A stretch of 34,130 nt of DNA from Paraperlucidibaca sp. (GCA_018066805.1 JAGPVX010000025.1:1-34130), one strand, 5' to 3'; positions 1 to 8,395 are shown, numbered from the stretch's first letter. Notes: a model not told the origin generated them from the sequence alone. Made by a program: numbers and translations.

Positions 1-60
1 ACAGTGAGTCAGCGACATGAGCAGCTCATCCAGCGAGCGCTGGGCGCAATGGCTGAGTGA
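1..60 (+). CDS. fliH: Flagellar assembly protein FliH, C-terminal tail (partial)
   Basis: Frame 1 is open from the first base to a TGA at 58-60 and encodes 19 residues, TVSQRHEQLIQRALGAMAE. A tail of the form 'xRxxxLIxxALG' is typical of the end of FliH, the regulator that binds and restrains the FliI export ATPase at the base of the flagellum, and fliH normally lies directly before fliI. The frame would overlap the fliI start by 44 nt. With so few residues the call rests mainly on gene order, and a chance open frame cannot be excluded. Confidence 0.5.
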   Translation, partial: TVSQRHEQLIQRALGAMAE

Positions 61-1372
61 GCGCCGCCGCCAACTAGGCGATGAGCCTGCGACGCCAGTC
101 GTTGAGGGCAAGCTCAAGCGTGTGGTTGGTTTAATGCTTGAAGCCGTTGGCTGCCAAGTGCCCATCGGCGGTTATTGCATGGTGCAAACCGCTGATCACG
201 ATTGGCTGGAAACCGAAGTCGTCGGCTTCTCTGGCGATCGTATTTTATTAATGCCTACCGGCGATATGCGCGGTGTTATGCCCGATGCACGAGTGATTCC
301 GCAAACGCGTAGCGCCAATGTGCCAGTTGGAAATGGCCTGCTTGGACGCGTTATTGACGCCGCTGGCAACCCACTCGATGGCAAGGGCTCATTGAACTGT
401 AGCAGCACACGCTCGCTGCAATCAGCACCCATCAATCCCTTACTACGCAAACCTATTCGCGAGCCACTCGATGTTGGTATTGGTGCGATCAATAGCTTAC
501 TCAGCGTCGGCCGTGGCCAGCGTATTGGTCTTTTTGCTGGCAGTGGTGTTGGCAAGTCCGTGCTCTTGGGCATGATGACTCGCCACACCGAAGCCGAAGT
601 GATTGTCGTTGCGCTCATTGGTGAGCGTGGCCGTGAGGTCAAAGAGTTCGTTGATCATATTCTCGGCCCTGAAGATATGCGCCGTGCCGTAGTCGTTGCC
701 ACACCAGCCGACCATTCGCCATTGATGCGTCTACGTGCAGCGTGGCAGGCAACCGCAATAGCTGAGTATTTTCGCGACCAAGGTAAACACGTTTTATTGC
801 TGATGGACTCATTGACGCGATTTGCTCAAGCACAGCGTGAAATCTCACTCGCCGTTGGCGAGCCGCCCGCCACCAAAGGTTATCCACCCACGGTGTTTGC
901 GCGTCTGCCAGCATTGGTCGAGCGCGCTGGTAATGGCGATGAGGGCGGCGGTTCGATTACCGCGTTCTACACCGTGCTAGCCGAAGGCGATGATCAGCAA
1001 GACCCGATTGTTGACTCCGCGCGGGCCATTCTCGATGGCCACATTGTGTTGTCTCGGCAACTTGCCGAGGCTGGGCATTTTCCCGCTATCGACATTGAGC
1101 ACTCGGTCAGTCGCGCGATGAACGACATCATCACTCCTGAGCATAAGCAAGACATTCGCCGCTTTCGGCAGGTGTGGTCGACCTATCAGCAAAATAAAGA
1201 CTTGATCGCTATTGGTGCGTATCAGCGTGGTTCAGATGCCCGAATTGATGAGGCCATCCGCCTGCAGCCAAGCATGGCAAAGTTCTTGCAGCAGGATACG
1301 CATGAGGCGGTGAGCTATGTGCAAGCAGGGCAGCGCTTAAGGCAAGTAATGGCAGGCGAGGAGGTCGTATGA
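17..1372 (+). CDS. fliI: Flagellum-specific type III export ATPase FliI
   Basis: FliI is the cytoplasmic ATPase that powers early steps of flagellar type III export, working with FliH and FliJ. The 451-residue product has the usual family length (about 440-457). It carries an F1-beta-like N-terminal barrel, a Walker A motif GSGVGKS at residues 175-181, a Walker B stretch VLLLMD at about 259-264 followed by SLTRFAQAQRE, and the family signature GEPPATKGYPP. The ATG at 17 leaves about 30 residues before the conserved VVEGKL block, as in other FliI proteins, although no strong Shine-Dalgarno precedes it. Its stop overlaps the fliJ start by 4 nt (ATGA), which suggests translational coupling in one operon. 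Confidence 0.97.
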   Translation: MSSSSSERWAQWLSERRRQLGDEPATPVVEGKLKRVVGLMLEAVGCQVPIGGYCMVQTADHDWLETEVVGFSGDRILLMPTGDMRGVMPDARVIPQTRSANVPVGNGLLGRVIDAAGNPLDGKGSLNCSSTRSLQSAPINPLLRKPIREPLDVGIGAINSLLSVGRGQRIGLFAGSGVGKSVLLGMMTRHTEAEVIVVALIGERGREVKEFVDHILGPEDMRRAVVVATPADHSPLMRLRAAWQATAIAEYFRDQGKHVLLLMDSLTRFAQAQREISLAVGEPPATKGYPPTVFARLPALVERAGNGDEGGGSITAFYTVLAEGDDQQDPIVDSARAILDGHIVLSRQLAEAGHFPAIDIEHSVSRAMNDIITPEHKQDIRRFRQVWSTYQQNKDLIAIGAYQRGSDARIDEAIRLQPSMAKFLQQDTHEAVSYVQAGQRLRQVMAGEEVV

Positions 1373-1824
1373 CCAGATCGAAGCGTTTAAAACCGGTAAT
1401 AGATTTAGCTGAGCGCGAAGAGTCGCAGCTAGCGCAGGCTTACACCGCTCAATTGCGGCAGCATCAATTAGCGCAAGAGAAGCTGCAACAGTTGGTGCTT
1501 TACCGTCTGGATTACGCCGCCATGGCCGAGCAAGCGCCTGGTCGTCCAATCGACTTAGCGCGTCTGCAAGGTGCCCGCGCGTTTTTGCAGCGCTTGAGCG
1601 AGGCGATTGGCATGCAAGAGGCTGAAATTCGTCGTATCGATGGCCTGGTGAATCAAGCTCGAGGCCTATGGCTAGGCGCGAAACGGCACCAAAAAAGTAT
1701 TAATGACTTAGTGCTGGGCTATCAGGCGCAAGAGCGTCAAATGAGCGATAAGCGCGAGCAAAAGCAGCAGGATGAAATGGCTGGGCAGCGCATGGCATGG
1801 CGCTTGAGCGCTCAAGTTGGCTAA
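1369..1824 (+). CDS. fliJ: Flagellar export chaperone FliJ
   Basis: FliJ is a small coiled-coil protein that sits like a stalk in the FliI hexamer and escorts unloaded chaperones to the export gate. The 151-residue product is almost wholly helical and charged, with many Gln, Arg, Glu and Lys residues and no membrane segment or signal peptide. That composition and length match FliJ (about 147 residues). Sequence conservation in this family is low, so the position between fliI and fliK is the main support. It starts inside the fliI stop (ATGA overlap) and ends 15 nt before fliK. Confidence 0.9.
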   Translation: MTRSKRLKPVIDLAEREESQLAQAYTAQLRQHQLAQEKLQQLVLYRLDYAAMAEQAPGRPIDLARLQGARAFLQRLSEAIGMQEAEIRRIDGLVNQARGLWLGAKRHQKSINDLVLGYQAQERQMSDKREQKQQDEMAGQRMAWRLSAQVG

Positions 1825-1839
1825 GCCTTAAAGCAGAGA

Positions 1840-3195
1840 ATGATTATGAGTATAGTCAGCATTTTTAGTGATACCAGCTCCGCTACAGCGGCAACTGCTA
1901 GCGCGTCATCGAACGCGAGCGCTAACGCGGCCAATGCTTCATCGAACCCCTTTGTGGCTCTGCTCAGTGGTCTTATGGGGCCTAATGGAGGCGCTAACGC
2001 TGCTGTTGCGCTGCCTGTAACTGCAGATGGCTCGGTTAGCTATGTCACAACCTCTAGTGTTGATCTGCTTTCGGGCGATGCTTTGGCGGATCTACCGGAT
2101 GATATCGCCGCCGCCTTAGCGGATGTTGCGCAGGCCTTAGGTCAGCTAAAGTCATCGCTAACCGGTACTAAAGCGCCTACCAGTGAAACCGTAGATAGCG
2201 AACTCAGTGCTGATGATGCATTACTGGCCGGCACCGTCGCTGGCGACCAATTATTGACGCCTCTGCAAGCTCCTATGGTCTTGCGTCAAGATCTTGGCGT
2301 GATAGCTGGTGTTAGCAGCACAGCAAGCACTGCCGATGATGCCGTGCTCGTTGCGGCAGGTGGTATGTCCGCCCGTAGCAATAACGCAGCAAGCGATAGC
2401 GCCTTAACTACTACACCTGATGATGTCGCTGAGTCGCTGGCCAAGCCAACATCAAGCACAAACTTTGCAGTCACGCTCAATAGCACAGCAGACACGCTCG
2501 CCGCCGCCAAAGACAGCGCTCCTATTTCACCCGCGCTTAGCGTGATGAAAGAAGCCATGCAGCAAGCTGGAGTTAGCGGCGATCAATCTGACCAATTAAT
2601 TAACTTGTCGGCTCAAGGTCAAAGTGCGCCATCAGCGAATGTATTGGCCGCAAGTACGACAGCAACTGCTGCACCTACTGCCAGTCAATGGACGGTGCCA
2701 GGCCACGCCTTGTTGGATAACAGCGCATGGTCATCGGCAATGGCTGATCGTCTCACCTGGCTCGGCCAAAATGGTATGACTAGCGCCTCTTTGCACATCA
2801 CTCCAGATGACCTTGGGCCGATTCATGTTCGCATTCAAATGGGTGAAGACGGCGCTAAAGTTTCTTTTAGCGCGGATCATCACGATACCCAAGGTTTGAT
2901 CGAGCGCATGTTGCCAAAACTTACGGCGGCGTTTGAAGCTCAGGGCATACGACTCGATGATGTTCGTGTGCAATCCGGCGCTTCACAGGCAGCGCAAATG
3001 GATTTCAATGATCAGCAAAATGGCCATGAGGCTGCTGCTCAGCAACAAGCTCAAGTTGGCTCTGGATCATCCGAGCAACGCGCCGGCTCAGCGAATGTGT
3101 CGGATGATGTTGTTGGAGGCGTATCCGGCTCATCCGCTGAACCGACTGCGTTAACAACAAGCTCGAGCAATAGCCAGTTAGATGCCTATGCCTGA
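1840..3195 (+). CDS. fliK: Flagellar hook-length control protein FliK
   Basis: FliK measures hook length and switches export specificity from hook to filament subunits. The 451-residue protein has a long N-terminal part that is low in complexity and rich in Ala, Ser and Thr. It is followed by a C-terminal Flg_hook domain at about residues 300-375 with the typical pattern LHITPDDLGPIHVRIQ...VSFSADH...LIERMLPKL...GI.L..V.V. The tail is again Gln/Ser-rich. This organisation is the family norm. Two starts are possible, ATG 1840 and ATG 1846, two codons apart. It is the last flagellar gene in the window, and the next gene belongs to metabolism. Confidence 0.93.
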   Translation: MIMSIVSIFSDTSSATAATASASSNASANAANASSNPFVALLSGLMGPNGGANAAVALPVTADGSVSYVTTSSVDLLSGDALADLPDDIAAALADVAQALGQLKSSLTGTKAPTSETVDSELSADDALLAGTVAGDQLLTPLQAPMVLRQDLGVIAGVSSTASTADDAVLVAAGGMSARSNNAASDSALTTTPDDVAESLAKPTSSTNFAVTLNSTADTLAAAKDSAPISPALSVMKEAMQQAGVSGDQSDQLINLSAQGQSAPSANVLAASTTATAAPTASQWTVPGHALLDNSAWSSAMADRLTWLGQNGMTSASLHITPDDLGPIHVRIQMGEDGAKVSFSADHHDTQGLIERMLPKLTAAFEAQGIRLDDVRVQSGASQAAQMDFNDQQNGHEAAAQQQAQVGSGSSEQRAGSANVSDDVVGGVSGSSAEPTALTTSSSNSQLDAYA

Positions 3196-3227
3196 TGTAC
3201 GCAGTGTTAGCTTTTAACTGCCTGAGC

Positions 3228-3270
3228 TAGCCGCTAGTCGCGAGCTGTTCAAGCGGCTATGCTTCGGCAT
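3228..3270 (+). terminator. Weak hairpin region after fliK
   Basis: Bases 3228-3235 (TAGCCGCT) pair with 3252-3259 (AGCGGCTA) over a 16-nt loop. They are followed by a small hairpin ATGC-TTCG-GCAT at 3259-3270 with the stable UUCG tetraloop. There is no T-run after either stem, so this is only terminator-like. It lies in the 101-bp gap between the flagellar genes and the next gene pair. Confidence 0.3.
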
Positions 3271-3296
3271 CTGCAAAAAGCCAACATGAGTTTGTT

Positions 3297-3995
3297 ATGA
3301 ATGTATTGATCGTCCACGCCCATCCTGAGCCGCAGTCGTTTACTAATGCATTAAAGGACGCAGCTGTTGCTGAATTAACAGCTGCCGGCCACGAGGTCGT
3401 GGTATCTGATCTGTACGCAATGAACTTTAATCCCGTCGCCAGTGCGGCCGATTTCGGCTCGCGCGGTAGCGAGGATTACCTGAACTACGCACTTGAACAG
3501 CGCCATAACGTTAAGGCCAATAGCCTTGCGCCAGACATCGCGGCTGAATTGGCAAAAATTAAAGCTGCCGACTTAGTATTGTTGAGCTTTCCACTCTATT
3601 GGTTTTCCATGCCAGCCATCTTAAAGGGTTGGATAGACCGTGTTTTCGTCTCTGGCATCGTCTATGGCGGCCGTCGCATTTACGATCAAGGTGGCTTATC
3701 AGGTAAGCGCGCAATGGTCATTGCCACCACAGGCGGGCGCGATCATATGCTCAGTGCCGGTGGTATTCATGGCGACTTAACCGAGACGCTAAAGCCGATA
3801 TTACAAGGCACATTGGGCTATGCCGGCATGACCGTTTTGGCGCCTTTTTATGGCTATCACGTGCCGTATATTAGCCAAGAAGCTCGTGAGGCCGTGCTCG
3901 ATGATTTCCGCACTCAGCTTCGCGACATTGAGAAGCGAGAGACTTTAGTGATGCCATCGTTGGCTAATTTTGATGCCGAAATGAAACCGCTCTGA
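3297..3995 (+). CDS. NAD(P)H:quinone oxidoreductase, flavodoxin-fold (NQO/MdaB/KefF-like)
   Basis: The 232-residue protein opens with the family pattern VLIVHAHPEPQSFTNAL, the phosphate-binding loop of the flavodoxin-like NAD(P)H:quinone reductase fold. It also has the motif FPLYWFSMPAILKGWIDRVF, seen in NQO1, MdaB and KefF. Such enzymes bind FAD or FMN and reduce quinones by two electrons in the cytoplasm. No signal or membrane segment is present. It starts at ATG 3297 with a weak upstream GAG. Only 10 nt separate its stop from the next start, so it is probably co-transcribed with the membrane hydroxylase at 4006. No kefC-like antiporter is nearby, which argues against a KefF role. The exact substrate cannot be read from the sequence. 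Confidence 0.88.
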   Translation: MNVLIVHAHPEPQSFTNALKDAAVAELTAAGHEVVVSDLYAMNFNPVASAADFGSRGSEDYLNYALEQRHNVKANSLAPDIAAELAKIKAADLVLLSFPLYWFSMPAILKGWIDRVFVSGIVYGGRRIYDQGGLSGKRAMVIATTGGRDHMLSAGGIHGDLTETLKPILQGTLGYAGMTVLAPFYGYHVPYISQEAREAVLDDFRTQLRDIEKRETLVMPSLANFDAEMKPL

Positions 3996-4005
3996 GACCA
4001 CGATC

Positions 4006-4932
4006 ATGCTAGATACTGCGCAAACAATAATCCAAGAAGCCATACCCACACTTGAGGGCTGGCTCGGCGGGCCGGTCGACTGGAAGCAGATTATTTTGAT
4101 CGGTTTGGCGCCGATATTTATCGGCACATTTCTCGTCGAATGGTGGGTGATGCGCCGCCGCGGTCAAACCACACAGTTTGTCGGCAAAGACATATTGACC
4201 AACTTAAACTTGGGCGGCATTTACCAAGTATTTGAACTGATCGTGCACGCGCTGTTTTTCATGGCAGCAATGCATTGGGTTTATGACCAACGTTTTTTCA
4301 ATGTGCCGGTGAATATCTGGACCATCGTGCCGCTGTTTATTTTGCTTGAGTTTTGCTACTACGTTTTCCATCGTAGCAGTCACCGCATTCGCTGGTTTTG
4401 GTGTGCCCATGTCGTGCATCACAGCGGTGAGCACATGAATCTGAGCACAGCTATGCGCCAAAGCATGCTGTATTCATTAACGGGTTATTGGCTATTTTTC
4501 ACGCCCTTAATGCTCCTTGGGATTTCACCAGAAATCACCTTGGCCATGTATGCCGTCGATCTGGCGTATCAATATTTTGTGCATACCGAATCAGTGCGGA
4601 AACTGCCGGCTTGGTACGAATATATTTTCGTGACGCCATCACATCACCGTGTGCATCACGGCCGCAACGAGCAATACATCGATAAAAACTACGGCGGTGT
4701 GTTGATTATTTTCGATCGCATCTTTGGTACGTTTGAAGCGGAAGAGGAGAAAGTGGAGTACGGCATTGTGCGCCAAGTCCACAGCAATAATATTCTTACG
4801 CTGAACCTTCATGAGTTCATCGACATGCTGCGAGATATTGCCAAGCCTGGGCCAATAGCCCAGCGCTTAAAGCATATTTGGGCGCCTCCTGAATGGGAGC
4901 GTGAGCCTAGAAAGCAGCCGATCGAGCCCTGA
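4006..4932 (+). CDS. Sterol desaturase / fatty acid hydroxylase superfamily membrane protein
   Basis: This is a 308-residue integral membrane protein with the three histidine clusters that hold the di-iron centre of the fatty acid hydroxylase superfamily: HRSSH at residues 122-126, HVVHH at 135-139 and HHRVHH at 213-218, the last followed by GRN. Hydrophobic segments near residues 25-45, 75-95, 105-120 and 150-185 fit a four-helix enzyme at the inner membrane. The family uses O2 to hydroxylate or desaturate lipids and includes sterol desaturases, carotenoid hydroxylases and alkylglycerol monooxygenase. The substrate here is unknown. The flavoprotein gene 10 nt upstream may be functionally linked, but that is inference. 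Confidence 0.88.
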   Translation: MLDTAQTIIQEAIPTLEGWLGGPVDWKQIILIGLAPIFIGTFLVEWWVMRRRGQTTQFVGKDILTNLNLGGIYQVFELIVHALFFMAAMHWVYDQRFFNVPVNIWTIVPLFILLEFCYYVFHRSSHRIRWFWCAHVVHHSGEHMNLSTAMRQSMLYSLTGYWLFFTPLMLLGISPEITLAMYAVDLAYQYFVHTESVRKLPAWYEYIFVTPSHHRVHHGRNEQYIDKNYGGVLIIFDRIFGTFEAEEEKVEYGIVRQVHSNNILTLNLHEFIDMLRDIAKPGPIAQRLKHIWAPPEWEREPRKQPIEP

Positions 4933-4993
4933 GCCTGTACCCGCGTGGCCTTGGCTGCGCTAATATCCCTCTTTATTTGATTTTGACTTTGCC

Positions 4994-6067
4994 ATGACCT
5001 CTTCTGAAACGGCGGCTCATCGCCTCGTACAACATCATCTGGATGGCTTACACCTGCCACCTAGCGATACTGACAACCTCAGCCCTGATCAACGCCTCGT
5101 CTTGCGCGAAGAAATTAAAGCGCTGCTAAAGGCCAAGGATGCCGTGCTCGTTGCGCATTACTACACGGACCCCGAGCTCCAGTCGCTAGCCGAAGAAACC
5201 GGTGGTTGCGTCTCCGACTCGCTAGAAATGGCGCGATTTGGCAATGCGCATTCAGCGACAACACTGGTCGTCGCCGGCGTTAAGTTTATGGGCGAGACGG
5301 CGAAGATTCTCAATCCTGAAAAGCGCGTATTGATGCCCACGCTCGAGGCAACGTGCTCCTTGGATCTTGGCTGTCCAATCGATGAGTTCAGTGCTTTTTG
5401 CGATGCGCATCCAGACCATACCGTTGTGGTTTACGCCAATACCTCGGCAGCGGTCAAAGCCCGCGCCGACTGGGTGGTGACATCTAGCATTGCCGTTGAT
5501 GTCGTTGATCATCTTGCTGGACTTGGTGAAAAAGTTTTATGGGCGCCGGATAAATACCTTGGCGCCTATGTGCAAAAAACCACCGGCGCCGACATGCTGC
5601 TCTGGGATGGCTCCTGCATCGTGCATGAAGAGTTTAAGGCGCGCGGCATCTTAGATTTGAAGCTGCAATATCCTGATGCTGGCGTATTAGTACATCCCGA
5701 GTCACCTGAGTCTGTGGTGGCCGTGGCTGATGCCGTGGGCTCGACATCGCAGCTCATTGCAGCAGCTAGAGATCTGCCGCATCAGCAATTTATTGTTGCG
5801 ACCGACCGTGGCATTTTCTACAAAATGCAGCAGGCAGCTCCCAATAAAACCTTTATGGCAGCACCAACTGCTGGCACTGGCGCGACCTGTCGCTCTTGCG
5901 CACATTGCCCATGGATGGCAATGAACGCATTAGAGAACCTAGCGCAGGTGCTGCGTAATGGTGATCAGGAGATTTTTGTCGATGAGCCTACGCGTGTGCT
6001 GGCAATGCAACCTTTGCAGCGCATGTTGGATTTTTCCGCCGAGCTTAAGCGTAGCCGTGGTGGCTAA
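4994..6067 (+). CDS. nadA: Quinolinate synthase NadA
   Basis: NadA condenses iminoaspartate with dihydroxyacetone phosphate to make quinolinate for de novo NAD synthesis. It is a cytoplasmic [4Fe-4S] enzyme. The 357 residues (E. coli 347) include the N-terminal [18 protein letters not shown] block and the three cluster ligands C121, C208 and C305. These match E. coli C113, C200 and C297 with a constant offset of 8. The C-terminal [10 protein letters not shown] motif is intact. The gene stands alone on the plus strand, 61 nt after the hydroxylase, and converges on bepA. No nadB or nadC is in the window. Confidence 0.97.
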   Translation: MTSSETAAHRLVQHHLDGLHLPPSDTDNLSPDQRLVLREEIKALLKAKDAVLVAHYYTDPELQSLAEETGGCVSDSLEMARFGNAHSATTLVVAGVKFMGETAKILNPEKRVLMPTLEATCSLDLGCPIDEFSAFCDAHPDHTVVVYANTSAAVKARADWVVTSSIAVDVVDHLAGLGEKVLWAPDKYLGAYVQKTTGADMLLWDGSCIVHEEFKARGILDLKLQYPDAGVLVHPESPESVVAVADAVGSTSQLIAAARDLPHQQFIVATDRGIFYKMQQAAPNKTFMAAPTAGTGATCRSCAHCPWMAMNALENLAQVLRNGDQEIFVDEPTRVLAMQPLQRMLDFSAELKRSRGG

Positions 6068-6084
6068 GACGCCGAATGAGGCAA

Positions 6085-6116
6085 GACTGATCGCCTAGTA
6101 ATCTATGCGATCAGTC
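6085..6116. terminator. Hairpin between convergent nadA and bepA
   Basis: A perfect 10-bp inverted repeat, GACTGATCGC (6085-6094) and GCGATCAGTC (6107-6116), with a 12-nt loop, lies in the 60-bp gap between the stops of nadA (plus) and bepA (minus). There is no clear T-run on either side. Its position in a convergent gap suggests that it ends transcription from one or both sides. Confidence 0.5.
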
Positions 6117-6127
6117 AGCCAAAAGCC

Positions 6128-7618
6128 TTAGCGAAACTCTTGATCAAGCTTACGCATTACCGCAAGTCGTCGCTGAATTTGCGCACTCAATGAATAGTTT
6201 TCACCAGCCACGCGCAGCGCATTGCTCAATTGATCTTCTGCGGCCTTCAAACGGCCTTCTAGAAATAAATACTCTGCTCTGGCACGAAATACGCCCAAGG
6301 TGTCTTGCTGCTTGAGGGCGCAGTCAGCGATCAAGCGCCATAGGCCATTATCATTTGGGCGGATGGCCACAGCTCTGTCTAAGTCCGCGCGAATACTATC
6401 GGCTTTGCCCAAAGGCAGGGCAGCCTGAGTTAGGCGTAGCAGCAAGCTCGGTTGATTTGGAAAAAGACTTAGGCTGCGTCGAGATTTTTCATAAGCGCTA
6501 GCGTAGTTTCTTGCCGCTAAATCCAAATCTATGTCGCTGATGCGAAAGTCCAAGCGATTTGGGTCGCTCTTCAGTAGCGGTGCCAGCGTTTCGCGTGCGG
6601 CATCGACATCACCTTTGCGAAACTGCGCCAAGCTCAGGCCAAAACGGCTGGCCTCTGAATTGCTACTGCCATTGAGCGAGTTTGAGAGGGCGCCAATAAG
6701 GTCGTCGAGCTGTGTGCTGTGGGCCACTTGCAAGCGCATCTGCACAAAGCGAAATTCAGGATGATTGGCTAATGGCACACGCGGGGTATCAGCGACGCGG
6801 CGAGCAAGATCCGATAAGCGCGTGGTCGATAAGGGGTGAGTCAGCAAAAACTCCGGCATATAGCCCAGTCTACGAGTATTACGATCGAGCTTTAGAAAGA
6901 ACGCTGGCATGGCATGCGGGTCATAACCAGCCTCGGTTAAGGTTTGCAGGCCTAGGCGATCAGCTTCCTGTTCGTAAGCACGGCTGTAGCGAAGCTGGTT
7001 TTGCACCGCGAGTGCCTGTGCCGAAGCACCTACCGCCACGCCTAAGTCGCCACCTGCACCCGCTGCCGCGCCAGCAATGCTCGCTAATAGCCCTGCTAGG
7101 GCTAGCCATTGATTGTACTGATTGGCTTCTTGCGAGCGCGCGAAATGGCGTTGGCTTAAATGGCCGAGCTCATGAGAAAGCACGCTGGCCAATTCATCTT
7201 CGCTATCGGAGCTTAAAATCAGTCCGGTATTAACCCCGACTACGCCACCAGGCACAGCGAAGGCGTTGACCTGAGTGTCATCGACAACGACGACCGAAAA
7301 GTCAGGTTGTTGCAGCGGGGTGTGCAGTGACAGCTTATAGAGCAGGCTTTCAATATAGTCGCGGACTAATGGATCTGGCCATAAAGGCGCGCTGCCGCGT
7401 AGTTGCCGCAGCCAAGCTTGGCCTAGGCGCTGCTCAGTTGGGCCATCGGCAATGAGATCGGCTGGTTGGCCAAGTGTGGGCAGGGCATTGGGGTCATCAA
7501 ACATACCAGCATGAGCGGCATTGCTGGTGAAGGTGCTTAAGGACACAAGAGGCATGAGTGCCAAAACGCCGCAACGAAGATGTCGTGAGAAAGATTGCAG
7601 ACGATAACAAGAGGACAC
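6128..7618 (-). CDS. bepA: M48-family periplasmic metalloprotease with TPR domain (BepA-like)
   Basis: BepA is a periplasmic zinc protease and chaperone that helps assemble or clear LptD and BAM-complex clients. The 496-residue product starts with a signal peptide, a hydrophobic stretch at about 16-36 with a likely cut after AAHA near residue 37. It carries the zinc motif HELGH at 149-153 with the third ligand in YEQEAD (E218). The C-terminal half is TPR-like and helical. The start is GTG at 7618, because AGGAG (complement of 7625-7629) sits 6 nt upstream; the nearby ATG at 7623 is out of frame. E. coli BepA is 487 residues. It is divergent from the tusA-like gene. Confidence 0.92.
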   Translation of the reverse strand: MSSCYRLQSFSRHLRCGVLALMPLVSLSTFTSNAAHAGMFDDPNALPTLGQPADLIADGPTEQRLGQAWLRQLRGSAPLWPDPLVRDYIESLLYKLSLHTPLQQPDFSVVVVDDTQVNAFAVPGGVVGVNTGLILSSDSEDELASVLSHELGHLSQRHFARSQEANQYNQWLALAGLLASIAGAAAGAGGDLGVAVGASAQALAVQNQLRYSRAYEQEADRLGLQTLTEAGYDPHAMPAFFLKLDRNTRRLGYMPEFLLTHPLSTTRLSDLARRVADTPRVPLANHPEFRFVQMRLQVAHSTQLDDLIGALSNSLNGSSNSEASRFGLSLAQFRKGDVDAARETLAPLLKSDPNRLDFRISDIDLDLAARNYASAYEKSRRSLSLFPNQPSLLLRLTQAALPLGKADSIRADLDRAVAIRPNDNGLWRLIADCALKQQDTLGVFRARAEYLFLEGRLKAAEDQLSNALRVAGENYSLSAQIQRRLAVMRKLDQEFR

Positions 7619-7687
7619 ACCATACTCCTGGGCCGGCAGTAGTGCCGGAGGCTCATGGTAGAATGAACGCCGATACTACGCTAGCCG
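7619..7687. promoter_or_regulatory. Divergent bepA/tusA intergenic region
   Basis: This 69-bp gap must hold both start regions. For the plus-strand gene a -10-like TAGAAT lies at 7659-7664, about 24 nt before its ATG. An inverted repeat CCGGCA-gtag-TGCCGG (7633-7638 and 7643-7648) covers the place where the -35 box would be and could be an operator. I see no good -35 hexamer. Confidence 0.35.
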
Positions 7688-7930
7688 ATGACTGCAATGA
7701 CCGACGCAACCACACTTGATTTACGTGGCCTACGCTGCCCGATGCCATTACTAAAGCTGAAACAAGCTTTGCATAAGACCGAGGCGGGCAGGCGTTTGAT
7801 TGTGCTCACGACTGATAGCGGAGCGCAACGTGACATTCCGGCATTTTTACGTCACACCAGCCATCAGCTGGTGTCATTAGACACAAGCCCTGATGGTTCG
7901 GCGCAGTTTGTTATTGATGCTCAAGGCTAA
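7688..7930 (+). CDS. TusA/SirA-family sulfur carrier protein
   Basis: The 80-residue product has the TusA fold signature LDLRGLRCPMPLLKLKQAL, with the persulfide-carrying cysteine C17 in the CPxP motif. TusA proteins pass sulfur from cysteine desulfurase to tRNA thiolation or molybdenum cofactor pathways. An in-frame ATG three codons in (7697) is an alternative start. The setting nadA-bepA-this gene matches, from memory, PA1004-PA1005-PA1006 of Pseudomonas aeruginosa. There, PA1006 is a TusA-like protein linked to molybdenum enzymes and nitrate respiration, so this may be that paralogue and not the tRNA-modification TusA. Its stop codon abuts that of the convergent bcp gene. Confidence 0.9.
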   Translation: MTAMTDATTLDLRGLRCPMPLLKLKQALHKTEAGRRLIVLTTDSGAQRDIPAFLRHTSHQLVSLDTSPDGSAQFVIDAQG

Positions 7931-8395
7931 TTACAGCGCTTTCACAGCCTCTAAAACAGCACTGGCATGGCCATCTGCCTTCAGCTTGCGCCATTCCTGA
8001 CGCAGCACGCCGGTCTCATCGATTAAAAAAGTGCTGCGTTCGATGCCACGCACTTGTTTGCCATACATGTTTTTTAGCTTGATGACATCGAAGCTAGTGC
8101 ATAAGGCTTCATCGGCATCGCTGAGCAAATCAAAGGGTAGTTCTTGCGCGGCTTGAAATTTGTCGTGCGACTTCACGCTATCGCGAGAGACACCCAAGAT
8201 GACTGTGTTAGCAGCCACGAACTCAGCGTGCAGATCACGAAACTGCTGACTTTCTAGTGTGCAGCCCGGTGTGGCATCTTTCGGATAAAAATACAGTACA
8301 ACGCGTTTGCCTTGCAGCGATGACAGGCTAATCGTTTTGTCGGCGGTAGCGGCTAGCGAAAATTCGGCGACGGCTTGACCAATACTGACAGTCAT
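7931..8395 (-). CDS. bcp: Thioredoxin-dependent thiol peroxidase Bcp (PrxQ-type peroxiredoxin)
   Basis: Bcp reduces H2O2 and organic hydroperoxides in the cytoplasm. The 154 residues contain the peroxiredoxin active-site pattern FYPKDATPGCTLES, with the peroxidatic cysteine C45. The resolving cysteine found at position 50 in E. coli is a Gln here. A second cysteine, C99 in EALCTSF, is the other conserved one. The start ATG at 8395 has AGGAG 8 nt upstream (complement of 8404-8408). It lies 56 nt after gcvR, the same gcvR-bcp pairing as in E. coli and Pseudomonas, and is the last gene of the long minus-strand run. Confidence 0.95.
   Translation of the reverse strand: MTVSIGQAVAEFSLAATADKTISLSSLQGKRVVLYFYPKDATPGCTLESQQFRDLHAEFVAANTVILGVSRDSVKSHDKFQAAQELPFDLLSDADEALCTSFDVIKLKNMYGKQVRGIERSTFLIDETGVLRQEWRKLKADGHASAVLEAVKAL

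Noticed and set aside
6712-7233. 173-codon open frame antisense to bepA
   Set aside because: Shadow frame over the well-supported BepA protease and TPR coding region, with no recognisable domain.
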